Below, one piece after another: positions 23,900-35,452 of a stretch of 64,000 nt of DNA; position 1 is the first letter of the stretch, and each line of letters opens with the position of its first letter. The translations under genes were made by a program, and so were the position numbers. The notes beneath the pieces were generated by a model. It was not told where the DNA came from. It did not search any database and saw nothing but the letters and a program-made list of their open reading frames with translations. The stretch covers positions 3,620,853 through 3,684,852 of the forward strand of contig JAQFVV010000021.1 of NCBI GenBank assembly GCA_028023455.1, in the 5' to 3' direction. The DNA is from Epiperipatus broadwayi (lineage: Eukaryota > Onychophora > Udeonychophora > Euonychophora > Peripatidae).

Positions 23900-25554
23900 A
23901 TGAAACATAGCAAATTCCTCTCTGTCCACTCAATATTTTCTTGCTGTTGCAGCTGCTAATATAGATGATTATTCATATGATAAACAAATAAGGATGGGCC
24001 TTTCATCAATATAAATCAGCCAGCTGGCTTTTTACCTCTGAGTTTAAGATCAAAAAAACATCATTATCTTTTTTTCTCGAGTAGCTGATAGTTTTTAATT
24101 AAAAGATCAGTTGAGTTTGAAGGCAAAACGAATGTGTGACCGAAAGATCTTTATTTTTCATATTTACAATCATGATAGATAAAACTAAATTACAATCCTT
24201 ATCTCCGTGAGGCTATAAAGTCACCAACCAAGGCAATGGTTGATCACGGAAGACAGAAGAAGCTAAGAATCACGTGATTGCGAACTTTGCCATTCGACGA
24301 TTACTTTCTATTTAGTTTCCTACAATTGCAGATCACTTTTAAGTAAAAGAAGATTGTGCAAAATTGAAAGAACTGTCTAATATTAAGAAGATTGTGCAAA
24401 ATTGAAAGAACTGTCTAATATTAAAATGGGACATTAGTGAATTTTGTGATGTTAAAAGAAAGCTAAAGAAACAACCGATTTAAAAAGCGAACATGTATTT
24501 TACTACAAATACACAAATATTGTAAAGACAAGTGAATATAAATCATAATAAAAAATGGGAAGATTATGGAGATTAATGGTATATTGTATAGAGTGGCAAG
24601 ATTTGTTATTTAATTCAATAGAAGATACCAAAGGCAGATAATACAGATCTATGCTCCCAAGTTGTTATTGTGAAGAAGGAGCGGAGGATTTTGCGTGGAT
24701 GTACAAAATGTTTTTGATCAGGCCAAACAATATTTAAAAATTGCCACGGGAGATTTTAATGCTTGAATTGATAAACTATTGAACGGTGAATGGTGACAGA
24801 AATGAGAGGAGCACAGACTTGTGAAGTTCACAAAAAAAAAAAACTGTATATTATGAATTCTTTGTTTAAAAAAAATATTAGCAGAAATAGATACAGAAGC
24901 ATCAAAATGTAGATGCAGAATTGGATTTTGACTAAAGGAAATTAAGGATGGAAAGATTTTAACGTTCTTAATAGATTCAACACAGGAAATGATTATTAAT
25001 TAGAGATACAAGATATAGTGTTAACACAAAACTAGAGATGAAAACTAGTGCAAAAAAGACAGAACTAACAGTTGATATTATTAATGTTCAAAAACTCTCC
25101 AATGAATTTAAAATAAAAAATTGCAAACTGTTATAAAATATTAATAGACTATGATGATGGTTCAGATTTGAGTGAAATCAAAAAAGAAAATAACTGATAC
25201 TCTATTAAGAACTACAAAAAAGTAGCAAGTTACCAGTAAATTTTCCTCTGAGATAAAACGATATAAGAAGAAAAAACTGAATATGAAAATTTTTTTAAAT
25301 GATCCCTTAAGAAGAACTGAATATCTAAAATTTCATAAAATAGGATGAAATAATTTAATAATGACATAAAAATATATAATTATAAAGTGGCAAAAAAAAA
25401 AGCTACAAAAAGAATGTCTCAAAAGCGCAAAACATCTTGGCATTGGAAGGAAAAGTGGTTTCAGCGATAATGACAAACATGTGGAAGAATTATGGTAGTA
25501 CAGTAAAAGAAAAAAAGTATGACATATAATTTCTACATATTCTGAATTGAACCA

Positions 25555-25985
25555 TCAAATATCACATGATCTCCATTCTTTACTCTTACACAAGCTATTT
25601 TCCATAGAGAAACTCTCCATACAGTAGCACCACTCAGTGCACGCCAGAGCAGTCAATGGATGCAGGAAGGTTTATACATAAAATCCCTATCTAGTGCCTA
25701 CTTATCCAATATCCCCAGAATAGTTTCTAGCTTGTGGCTTTCATCAGTGAGGAGCCTTGGATCTGAGAGCACTGCATCTAGATCTTAGGATCTAATGTAA
25801 CCCTCCAGCAGCCACCTTTTACTTTTTTAGCTAACTATAAAGCTTTGAGTCAAAATGAAAACACAATAATGTTTTCAAATTAAGCTCATCAGCTTGTATA
25901 GATCTGAATTCAGTTCAGCATCCATAGTTTTTGATGTCTATTGGGCAGGATTGGTATTAATGCCATCAAACATCACATGATTACC
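25555..25985. repeat. F1 hammerhead repeat inserted in LINE copy 2
   Basis: Starts with the F1 block ATCACATGATCTCCATTCTT, then ACAGTAGCACCACTCAGTGC, ATCAATGGATGCAGGAAGG and the hammerhead region, then the CCTCCAGCAGCCACCTTTTA block. LINE-homologous sequence resumes near 26030. A direct repeat of CCATCAAAYATCACATGAT at 25551 and 25967 may be a target duplication or part of F1 itself. Confidence 0.7.
25706..25760 (-). ncRNA. F1 hammerhead-like ribozyme
   Basis: On the minus strand: CCAA and CTCCTCA of helix I, CTGATGA intact, helix II AGC pairing GCT around CACAA with an A on each side, GAAAC, TA, then TTC where GTC is expected, then TGGGGAT and TTGG. The G16.2 to T change breaks the second helix III pair. 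Confidence 0.6.
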
Positions 25986-27395
25986 AGTGGCAAGTAAATT
26001 AAATGATGAGACAGGCCATTAACTCAATAAAGAAGTAAAAAACTGCAGACAATGATGGAATTATTGATATTTTAAAAGCGGGTGAAAAAAAAATTGGAAA
26101 AATGGTTGATAAAGCTATTTACCAAATGTTTAACATTATAAAGATGTTCCCAGATAAATAAATTAATGCTGTACAGATAATATATATTAGAAACTATAGA
26201 TCTATCAGTCTTGTATCGATTCTACGAAAATTATTTACTGAGATAATTACAACTCAATGACAGTCAATTTATGATTCTAACCGAGAAAAAAAAAAAAACA
26301 ATTTATTATTCTAACCAACCAAAAGAATAAGATAAACTTAAAAAGAATTTTAGCGTAGTGGTATTATCGAAAGCATCAATGAAGGTAAGTTACCTCTATG
26401 CTTTGGATTTGTAGATTATCAAAAGGCATTTGATTCTATAAATATTTCTTTAATGATTAAAGCACTGGATCTTCAAGATATAGATCCACAATTACTTCAT
26501 ATTCTAAATAATAATTATAAAAATGTAACGGCAATAATTAGAATACATAATGATACTAGGAAGGTTAACATTGAGAAGGGTGTGAAACAGGATGACTCCA
26601 CATCTCCAAAACATTTCACAGCAGTTTTACGAGAAATATTTAGTGATTAAAATAGAAAGTTGAAGGGATAAAATTAAATATAGACTATTTGGATTTTACA
26701 GACGATGTAGTTGTTTTTGCAAATAATGCTTCGGAGCTTTAGGAAATGTTGCTTCAGTTATCAGACGAAAGTAAGAAAGTAGGCCTAAAGGTAAACGTTA
26801 AAAAGACTAAAGTAATGTTCAACGGATTTTCTCTGAAGAAGAAAATAAAAATTGATAATCATGAATTACAAGTTAACAATTTCAAATACTTTGCTAAGAT
26901 CATTAATACAGATGGAAATTCAATGGATGAAATTAATTATAGAATTAAATTTGGATGGAGTGCTTTTGGTACAAATAATGTTATGACTATGTGATTAAAA
27001 ATATATTACCAATACTTATTTGTATCTAAGACTTGGACACTTAGTAAAAGAGCCATTACAAAATTTCAAACCACTCAATAAAATATGAAAAGGTGTATGT
27101 TAAAAATAATAAAAAATCAAAAATTAAATACATGGATGAAAATAGGTATCATTGATATTATTGAAAGGATTGGGATATAAAAATGGAATTGGGCTAGACA
27201 TATTGCTAGAAGATAACAGATGAACAGTTGTGGATACTAAGAAATTATAAAACACCTAGAAAAAGATCATATGTGAGATGGATGAATGAAATAAAAAAGT
27301 TTATTGGTGTGATGTGCAAAAGAGGGACTATGAATTGAAGAAACTGACCTACACAGAGAGAGACCTTCAATCTGCAATAGATTAAAATGATGATG

Positions 27396-27699
27396 GTGAT
27401 AAAGTGTATATTATAAAAAAGTGTGCTATTTATTTATTAATATATTCTATTTTGCATACAAATAATTGATTACTCTCAGAATATTAAAATTTTATGAATA
27501 TATAAATACGTGTCATTATAGATTATGACATAAAATATTACCATCATATACTATTAGTATAATACTTTTAGTGACTATTTTGATTACATAAATATTTTTT
27601 AATGCACTTTTTCTTAGATTTTTTTCTTGAATTAAAAGACAAGAAGTAAATTGTTAGCATCAACTGATGTGCACTGAAATTAATTTCAGAAGAAACAAA
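27396..27699. other. No gene recognised
   Basis: AT-rich spacer between two LINE remnants. Confidence 0.5.
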
Positions 27700-28690
27700 C
27701 AATCATCATTTACCTAATCGATCAACTCGATGATGAATGACAGTGTGATTAAACTGCTCCAGACTCTTTCTTGTGCTTTTCTATATGCTTCCAACAGTCT
27801 ATCCCACTCCATTTCATAATCTTATCCATTCATGACAATCTCCATTACTCTTCCTCTTGATTGATTCATTAATTCCAAACATAATATCCTTTTAAAATGT
27901 GTAATCTGCCTTGCCACTTGTCCAAAATATTGTAATTTTCATTGTTTTACCATCTTCAACAGTTGACTTGTTATTTCTCCAAAAATCATTCATTGGTTGT
28001 CCAAGGTGTGTCAAGCATCCTTCTAGAACACATCATTTCTAATACATCAATTTTTGTTCTTCCCAGCTTTCTCCATATCCATGCCTAATATCCTTTTACT
28101 GCAATGGATCATATCAATACTTTCAACAATCTACACTTTGATCACATGATTATACCATTATTTTTCCATACAGTCATTATTAATCTTGTCGATGTCAACA
28201 GTAGTCATATATTTATCTCTAGATGGCATATAACATGTTGATTTATTCTGACCCAAATGATATCTCCATCTACTTTTATGTCTAATCACATTAGCCTTAT
28301 TTTGCTTGTATTTAGCTTTAGTCCATACTTTGTTCCTATCCATACCAGTTCCTGAAATTCTTTTTCTGTTACTGCAATTAAAATTACTTCATCTGCATAA
28401 TGCAAAGGACATATTTATCATTTTTTTCCATACCAAATCCACCTGGAAAACCATCCAAAGCTTCTTTCATTGCAAATATTGAATAAGCAAGGGGATAACA
28501 GACAGCCGTGTCTTATCCCTTTACCACTTGAAATTAACCTGAATTTGTGCTATTCTCACTTTGGCCTTTATCTCCCATATAAGGAATATACCAAATGTGG
28601 AGGCTATATCCCATATCTAACATTGCTTCCCAAAGTTTATCATGCCATATAGCATTAAAAGCTTTCACAGAGGCAAAATTCTCCTATGCA
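27700..28690 (-). pseudogene. Second LINE reverse transcriptase relic
   Basis: On the minus strand, from about 28670 downward, three RT blocks appear in order. One contains KAFNAIWHDKLWEAMLDMGY, one has GIRHGCLLSPCLFNI, and one has LHYADEVILIAV (the YADD catalytic block with a changed last Asp). GTKYGLKLNTSK follows. A C-terminal part reading through 28343-28158 and beyond keeps the HKSRWRYHLG region. Many stops and shifts. It differs from the RTE copies in the window, so it is a separate LINE lineage. Its 5' side abuts an F1 repeat at 28685. Confidence 0.75.
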
Positions 28691-28910
28691 AGCCAGAATA
28701 ATCAATGGATGCAGGAAGGTTTGTGCATAAAATCCCTATCCAGTGCCAACTCATCCAATATTCTCAGACTAGTTTCTCACTTGTGGTTTTCATCAGTAAG
28801 AAGCCTTATCTGTGAATATTGGATGAATAGGCACTAGATGGATTTTATACAAAAGCATTCCCCACCCATTCATTACTCTGGCTTGCACTGAGTGGTGCTA
28901 CTGTACTGAT
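28685..28910. repeat. F1 foldback repeat
   Basis: GCCAGAATAATCAATGGATG on the left and its reverse (TTCATTACTCTGGCTTGC) on the right, with the GCACTAGAT block in both arms. The right arm is shortened. The left arm keeps a hammerhead core. Confidence 0.75.
28755..28807 (-). ncRNA. F1 hammerhead-like ribozyme
   Basis: On the minus strand: proximal helix I TTCTTA, CTGATGA intact, helix II weak (AAC with GTG around CACAA), GAAAC, TA, GTC, then TGAGAAT. Helix I here is TTCTTA/TGAGAA, where other copies have CTCCTCA/TGGGGA or TCCTTA/TAAGGA, so both strands changed together. Confidence 0.6.
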
Positions 28911-29399
28911 ATGACTATTATGTTTCTCAAGTTAAATTAAAGCTTATCTATATTTTTTTTTTGCAAATAATCTTCTAAGATCATTGCTACAAAGACTGTT
29001 TGTTTATTGTATGAAAGTGGAGAAAACATTGTGATCAAGAGAAATAGAAAGTGTTTTGTTTCTCCATTTTAAATATAGAAGTATAAAAAAAAAATTCATT
29101 TTTTATTGTGTATGTATTAATGTAAGGAGACTTTATAACTAAGTTGTATGTAAAATTAGTTGTTTTTTTAGTAAGTTTGCTACTAAAGAATTTTTTGAAT
29201 TTAAGAAAGTGATTTTTTTAAGAAAGAAGATAATGTTTTGAGGCCTAAGATCAGGAAACAATTATTTATCGATTGCCATTGAAAGAAAGTAAAGTTTGTC
29301 TTCTTTGTATAAAGAGGTTTGAAGAGTAGGAGAGAAAGCAAAAAAGTTAAATACAGAGTGGGACACTTGGTAGAGTATACCGTATGTAATGAGGTTTAT
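28911..29399. other. No gene recognised
   Basis: AT-rich. It may include the start of the LINE that follows, but I cannot align it to a family. Confidence 0.4.
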
Positions 29400-30910
29400 C
29401 ACTTGAAATGTTTAAATAAGACTAGGAAGGATGCAACAGGTTCATGATTATATAGAGAGTGTGTAAATGTAATAAAAGTGAAAAAAGTGATTTCTAAGTG
29501 CAGATAGTTTAAAGAGAAAGTCAGAAGAAATGCAGCGTAGTTGAGGAAAATAGGATAGAGTATGTTTTTGGTGGAGTGACAAAAAATATGGATGAAAAAA
29601 TGGGTAGTGCAGTAGAGATGGTTATTCAAAGAATAAGTCAGGTAGAGGAAATGGTAAGGGATGTAGAAGCAAAATTAAAATCATTAGACACAGTGTGAGC
29701 AGATAAAGGAATTATTGAATAGGAATGATAAGGAAGAAGTAGATAAGGAAGTCCAGAAGGTGGAAGAGAATGTTACAGATGAAGTAGGGAAAGCAAACTA
29801 TGAAATAGCATTGATAGGAGATTTGCTAATTAAGGATTGTGAAGATATAATTGCAAAAGAAAATAGAAACAGGTATGTAAGAATGTCCGCCTGGAGCTAG
29901 AATTAGGGATGTTACAGATAAGAAAGCCATCGGAAAGAGTAATGGATGAGTACATAGAATTAATTAGGAATTTGAGTAAGAAAGAGTAGAAATAATTGGA
30001 TTATTACCAAGATTTGATAATAGGTATATGTTAGATAGGGCATGTTCTATAAATGAGAGATTGAAAAAATTGTTTGAGAAATGATGTTATGTTTGTGGAC
30101 GTGTGGGATTTTTTTTATTGGGAGGAGGAGTCATATAGTAAAGATGGATTGCACTTAGCAAAACAATAAACTGAAGTATTAGGGGGTTTGATTTATAAAG
30201 AATATAGTTTGGGAAACTTATAAAAGGGGGTGGTGTTTTCAGAAAGAAGAATGGACGGGTTGTAAGAAATAAACAAAGAGTAGCTGATTTAGATTTAAAT
30301 TAGACATGGAGAGGGAATGAATCTGTAAAATTAATGGTAAGCAAGTTATTTATCAATGTGATGGAGAAGAAAGAGTCAAAAGAATTTATAAAAGAGTAGT
30401 TAGGAAAGAACTTATTAAAATTGGATATTTGATATGCAAGATAATAGATCAGAAAACTGGCTGGAATTAAACAAAACAGTTATAAATGAAGAGCTTGAGG
30501 AGCAGTAATGGAAACATATTTAAGAGAAGAAGAACCTATACTGGAAGTCTTAATTATGGCAGGGCATAAATAGAAAAGAAATAGCAAGAAGGGGTGGTGG
30601 TATAGGAGCTATGTCAAAAAAACATTTAAATACTGTTAAATGTCAATAACATTTGTGGTCTGAGATAAAATTAGGAAAACAAAAATGGATGGTGGCTATA
30701 GAGTATATAGCCATTGGAGATAGTCAAACTATAATGGAGTGGATCAGTAACATATGTGAATGCCTAGTCAAGGATATACAGAGTTTGAGAGAAAGGGAAG
30801 AGAATAATGATTACAGGGGATATGAATGAGCATAATGAAGAAATTGATGATATAGATAACAAGAATGGACAGCTTTTAAAGAATTTTTGTCAGAGTGAAT
30901 TTGAGCATTG
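29400..30910 (+). pseudogene. 5' half of an L2/CR1-like LINE
   Basis: Three parts in order, broken by stops and shifts. First (about 29590-29700) is a coiled-coil-like stretch (EMVIQRISQVEEMVRDVEAK). Second (about 29715-30180) is an SGNH esterase-like ORF1 domain: IALIGDLLIKDC, then in another frame CPPGARIRDVT, then IIGLLPRFDNRYM, and DGLHLAKQ near 30145. Third (about 30500-30910) is the start of an AP endonuclease: RRGGGIGAMS and ITGDMNEHNEEIDD, matching GDFNAHN-type motifs. The reverse transcriptase is missing. Esterase-type ORF1 is known from CR1/L2 LINEs. A fragment that keeps the 5' half and lacks the 3' half is unusual for LINE insertions. Confidence 0.65.
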
Positions 30911-31359
30911 AAAATTTGTCAATTATTTCACAATCTTTCTTGGTTATGCAATTATTTTATTTTTGAATTCCAAGTATGTTTCACAATTGTAAAAATAAAA
31001 TGGGGGGAAATATGCTAATTAAACACTTTGTATTTTAAATATAAAGACCCAATGTTTTAAATAATAATTTTATTAAAAGTATTCCAAATAATTTTAAGTC
31101 TTCTATTTATTGATTTCATTTCTTTTTCAGTTTTAGCTGATAACATGATTCACATAAATGTAATTAAATATTGTTGCAATAATAAAATGATTTGCAAAGC
31201 AAATATAACTTAAACAATCACCCATTATTTTTACATCTAACATATCCTAAAAAACTTTTTAAAGATTTCTAATTTTCTAAAAATAAATTTCAAAATTTGA
31301 ATTTTCTTGGTATAAGTTTTCTTTCTGTTTAAAATTTTTCCGTAAATAAATAATAATCG
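30911..31359. other. No gene recognised
   Basis: AT-rich sequence after the LINE fragment. A GGGGGAAATATG at 31000 is not clearly an element end. Confidence 0.4.
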
Positions 31360-31610
31360 AATAACTTTATTGCTCAAGGGTGCTCAAATAACGGAAGTAC
31401 TTGCACTTGCAATCGATTTAAGGAATTAAAATATAACATTAATAAATTGGTATTTATATTTATTTTTAGGAGTTCTCTTTACTCTATTTCAGAGCTATCT
31501 ACTGTAAACTTGAATAATCAATGGACACTAGATAACCACATCCCCAAGACAGTTTCTAGATTATAACTTTTGTCAGGAAGTATTTTGAATTTAAAGCTTA
31601 AACTAACGCG
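31360..31610 (-). repeat. SINE fragment and F1-like relic
   Basis: 31360-31440 has a SINE-like TTATTGCTCAAGGGTGCTCA block. 31490-31600 has F1 words (GAATAATCAATGGACACTAG, CAAGACAGTTTCTAGATTAT) with a decayed hammerhead core on the minus strand: CTGACAA, then GAAACTGTC. Confidence 0.5.
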
Positions 31611-32005
31611 CATAGGCTCTTTGACCAAGATGTTTTTTATCAACTAAACATCATCATTTGTTTCTTGTTCTCGGAAGCACATTAAATGGACGAAAATTCA
31701 AATATAATTTTTTAACAATTTCAATGCAAGTTGTTGTATCCCTTAATTTTTTTGTGTGTGTTATTGCAGCTAATTTATATATATAATGATAAATTAAATT
31801 CTGTAAATGATACATAAATAATAATAATAAAAAAGGCAAATATAACATAAAAATACCAACAGTCAATTGCGCTTTCAATGTTGCATATAACTTTCATAAT
31901 AATCAACACAGATGATCAAGTGTTTTATACATAACTGAACGCTCATTTATAGTGTATAAAAGTTTATTATTCATTACATTTTTGAATTATTTATTTTAAT
32001 CTTAT
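31611..32005. other. No gene recognised
   Basis: AT-rich with a small chance ORF on the minus strand. Nothing supported. Confidence 0.4.
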
Positions 32006-32255
32006 AATATTTACTAAGGCTGTAATCTTATGAATAAGCGTCTGAAAAATTCGAAGGTAGGGACCTCTACAGTCTTAGCCACAAGCTTACGCTCAGAAGA
32101 AAAGAGGGAAAAGCTTTCGCTCAGAAGAAAAGAGGGAAACCTCCTTTACTTCCCTCTTTTCTTCTGAGCGTAAGCTTGTGGCTAAGACCTGTAGAGGTCC
32201 CTACCTTCGAATTTTTCAGACGCTAATTCATAAGGTTACAGCCTTAGTAAATATT
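32006..32255. repeat. Near-perfect 250-bp palindrome
   Basis: Left arm AATATTTACTAAGGCTGTAA then CGAAGGTAGGGACCTCTACA; right arm is the reverse complement (GTAGAGGTCCCTACCTTCG, then TTACAGCCTTAGTAAATATT). In the left arm the word GCTCAGAAGAAAAGAGGGAA is present twice in a row, once more than in the right arm. A single-arm relative lies at 38729-38815. Probably an inverted-dimer mobile repeat. Confidence 0.8.
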
Positions 32256-32329
32256 ACTTAATATAATAATGTGCGTTTAATAAAATTTATAATTACAACT
32301 TTAATCTTATAAATAAAATAAAAAAACAA

Positions 32330-32440
32330 TTGAATGGTTTATATCTCAGAAGTTTACAAGTTTGAGTTCCCAAAGTAACAGAATTGAGCCGCAATGCTCC
32401 AGAGACCACCACTCTATCACTCTTTCAGATGATACCTGGT
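32330..32440 (-). repeat. tRNA-derived SINE relic
   Basis: On the minus strand: GAAAGAGTGATAGAGTGGTG (box A-like), GGCTCAATTCTG (box B-like), then GGAACTCAAACTTGTAAACT, the tail seen in other SINEs here. Confidence 0.5.
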
Positions 32441-32740
32441 ATTAAATCTTTCTTAAAATCTACATGCAATCTTAGATGTGCAAAATTTATATACAGTATA
32501 TTCAATGTAAAATTTTAGTAAAAGTTTATGGACGATCGATAGCAAAATAATAGGGCTACAACCTTTTCAATCACTATTTTCATACAATATCAAATGCATT
32601 ACTCCATTTACTATTATATATCCTGCCATTCTCTTCTTTATATTCTATGCATTGATTTTATTTACAAACATAATTAGTAACTCTTTCATTTACACTCTAT
32701 TCAATGCAGCATATTGTTTCTGCATTTAGTTTCTTTTCTT

Positions 32741-32782
32741 TTCTTACAGTTTCGACTTCCCAGCAGTCTTCATCAGAACTAC
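32741..32782 (-). ncRNA. Hammerhead-like hairpin, family P
   Basis: On the minus strand: CTGATGA, an extra A, GACT pairing AGTC around GCTGGGA, then GAAAC and TGTA. Core blocks are intact, but the extra A before helix II and the lack of a clear helix I make ribozyme activity doubtful. Same family as 36590-36690 and 59006-59056. Confidence 0.4.
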
Positions 32783-32838
32783 AAAAATATTTAAACATAC
32801 ATAATTACACAGAAAACTATATATTACACTCTAACTTT

Positions 32839-32977
32839 ATTACATTCAAATATCAGCCTTTCAAGCCAATTGTGCATGCGCTTTGCGAGTGTTAACAATA
32901 AATAAATACTTTCCTTTCCAACACAATATATAGTATTTATGCACAATTGGCTTGAAAGGCTGATATTTGAATGTAAT
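32839..32977. repeat. Palindrome with 39-bp arms
   Basis: ATTACATTCAAATATCAGCC with TTTCAAGCCAATTGTGCAT on the left, exact reverse complement on the right, and a loop of about 60 bp. No coding function; a chance ORF reads through each arm. Confidence 0.8.
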
Positions 32978-32979
32978 AC

Positions 32980-35421
32980 AATTGTAGACATAGCGCTATA
33001 TAAAAATAAATGCTTGTTTACTATAACTTTATATAAAATCATATAAAATTCTTATTTTAATTACAATTATACATATCTTTAATTATATATAATCTTAAAT
33101 TTACGATGTTGTTTTTTTTTGTTTCATTTAATAATCATAATTTATTATTTTGTCTTATATTCTTTTATTTATAAACTTATATTCAATGACCAATTTTGAT
33201 TTTACTATTATCATCCTCTTTTGATAAATTTTCACTTTTCATATCTCAAACAGTATCTTCCACCTTAGCGGGTATTATATCTAAGATTTCATATACATTT
33301 AATTAATCTATTTTTCTTCTATCAAATTTATCAAAAGATAAAAAAACATTTAACTTTTTTTAAAAATCTCTATTATTGATCATAACACCGGTAAACATCT
33401 GACTTTAATTTATATCATATTCCACTTTGGAAGTTAATTATTTACTTTTTAAATCTCTTCAATTTCCATTAGGATTTTAATATTGCTGAGAATTGAATCA
33501 AAATTAAAAGAATATGGTTGCATTAAATTAAATAAATATTTAATTCAAAAATGTAAGCAATTATAGAACTTTTTAAAAGTCAGATGTTTCAAAAACAAAT
33601 AAAAAAATACATTTATTATGGTTATTTACATATTTATATTATTATCTCTAGCACATGAGTAATCTGAAAACTTATAAAAGTAATAATATGATCCAGATAT
33701 ATCGTGAACTAGGCTGCCTTTGATATTTACGATAGAAGGTATTCCAGAAAAGTAAACAAACATTTTCCTTACTTCTTCCTGGGTTGGTTTTTCTAATTTC
33801 TATATATCCTTGCCAAGAATTCTAAAATCTGCTTCAAGAATTAGTAATTTCTAAGATGGCTTACCTTCCCATAGTACCAATACTCAACCTCTGGAATATT
33901 GTAAATTGGAATTTGTATCCAATTACTTTTTCAGGATGTTAATTAAAAACATTATGAGTTCATGTGTTAATTAAAAGAATATGTAATTTATTTTTATCAA
34001 ATGTTATATGGATATATCTTAATATATATTTAAAATTTAAAGACAACTTTAAAAAAATTGTACAGTACATATTAAAAGCCTAAAGCTAAACTAGTCAATA
34101 AAATAATTTTAGTTAATATACATTATATTATACTTGTTCTATAATTAATATAAATCCATATTTTACTGAAGGCTAATACATAAAGTAAACAAAATAGGTA
34201 TAGCAAATATCACCTAAAATTTAATTTGCTCATTCTACATTGTGAATTGATCAAATTCTTTAAATTTTTAAAATTTATAAAGTCTTTAAAGATGGGTAAT
34301 CTATTTTTACACTTTACTTGAAATATAAATAATTGCTTACTAAGGTTTTTCAAATCTGTGCAGAATTATACATTGATTAAAGTTTTTTCCATTTTAGTAT
34401 AGAAAGTCCATAATCATTACCAATATTACAACTGTTAAAAACCAATATATATATACCATTGGCAATATTTTTGTTGCTAGTCCAACATTTGGAATTTTCA
34501 ATATCCCTTTTCATTTCCGATTAAATTTTTTCTTGGAATAAGTAATTAAGGAAATTGTTTTTGCAAATTTATTTCTCGATTGTTTTTCTATAAGGATACA
34601 TACCCACATGATTCTAAATAAAATAGACTTGACAATTTTGCATTATCATTTCCTACCACTATTCTAAAATGAGAATTGCCATCGAATAGATTTTTGAGTA
34701 TCCTCATGACAAAATTGATGCGAAGGCCTAAATAATTTGTAGACATATTCAATGAAATCTTAACGACAAAACAGTCTAACTTATTATTAATCTTATATTT
34801 TTTCATAATACATGTCCTATTCTCAGTTAAATTTTTTATTTCCCTTTTGGTCGAATCTGATCCTACCTAAATCTTTTTTTTTAACACTTTTAATTTAATT
34901 TCTCTTGCTTCAATTTAGACCGAAGGATAACTATAAGTTGCCAAATTGAAAAATATTTTTTTCTTTTAGAACTTGAAAAGAAATTGTTAGCCGTTGGAGT
35001 CAAATACGCACAGGCAAGATTATGTTTATAAAAACTTTGCAGATTAAGTTCGCAAAACATAAAGAAAAGTGTGATTTTGGTAATATTTACAATAATATAA
35101 TATATTAAAAAACGCATATCAATAAATAATTTAAGTTTATTAATAACGACTAAAAACTATTTTGAATATAAACTGGCACTACAAAAGTCACTTTTATTTT
35201 TAGAATATATATATATCTCCTCACGATTATTATTAAATGACATTATAATTTAAAGTAATGAAGGTTAGCATTATCTTGGATTTTAACTTCTAACATACAA
35301 ATGCAATATTTTATTAAGTAAAGATAATAATAAACTTCATAATTTCTGATTTCATTTTATAAAAGGCTTGTTTTTAAACAAATATTTTTTTTTGATATAA
35401 TAAAACAAATTTTATACTTAC
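32980..35421. other. No gene recognised (possible intron)
   Basis: AT-rich. If the exon at 35452-35422 is real, this is its first intron and beyond. At about 33860-33885 on the minus strand there is a 26-nt segment between a TTCCAG and a GTAAGC that would continue the reading frame of that exon, which is weak evidence. A minus-strand ORF at 34806-34588 has a stretch like a LINE endonuclease motif (FRIVVGNDNAKL) but nothing else to confirm it. Confidence 0.3.
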
Positions 35422-35452
35422 GTTTACTCCCTTGTTTAACCGAACTAGCCAT
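35422..35452 (-). CDS. Candidate first coding exon, unknown gene
   Basis: On the minus strand an ATG in good context (run of A then ATGG) opens MASSVKQGSK. After one more base (C) there is a donor GTAAGTAT, a near-perfect match to the splice consensus. The upstream side (35453-35500) is richer in G and C than its surroundings, as a 5' UTR might be. I do not recognise the protein from ten residues and could not confirm a second exon. It could be a chance match. Confidence 0.3.

Larger units (their letters stand above)
23900..27395 (+). mobile_element. RTE-like LINE, heavily decayed (copy 2)
   Basis: Follows copy 3 along its length: 5' UTR block (TCTGAGTTTAAGATCAA near 24040), endonuclease remains (near 24240-24950), RT remains, and C-terminal tail ending in ATGATGATGG near 27390. 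The longest open parts are 26453-26650 (RT block with IEKGVKQDDSTSPKHF) and 26746-26994 (KKVGLKVNVKKTKVMFNGF). It is interrupted by an F1 repeat at 25555-25985. A 38-bp tandem duplication lies at about 24346-24422. It is the oldest of the three large copies, judging by stops and shifts. Confidence 0.8.

Noticed and set aside
34588-34806. ORF with FRIVVGNDNAKL, like a LINE endonuclease GDFNA motif
   Set aside because: Only one short motif fits, the Asp of GDF is replaced, and no other endonuclease block could be found around it.
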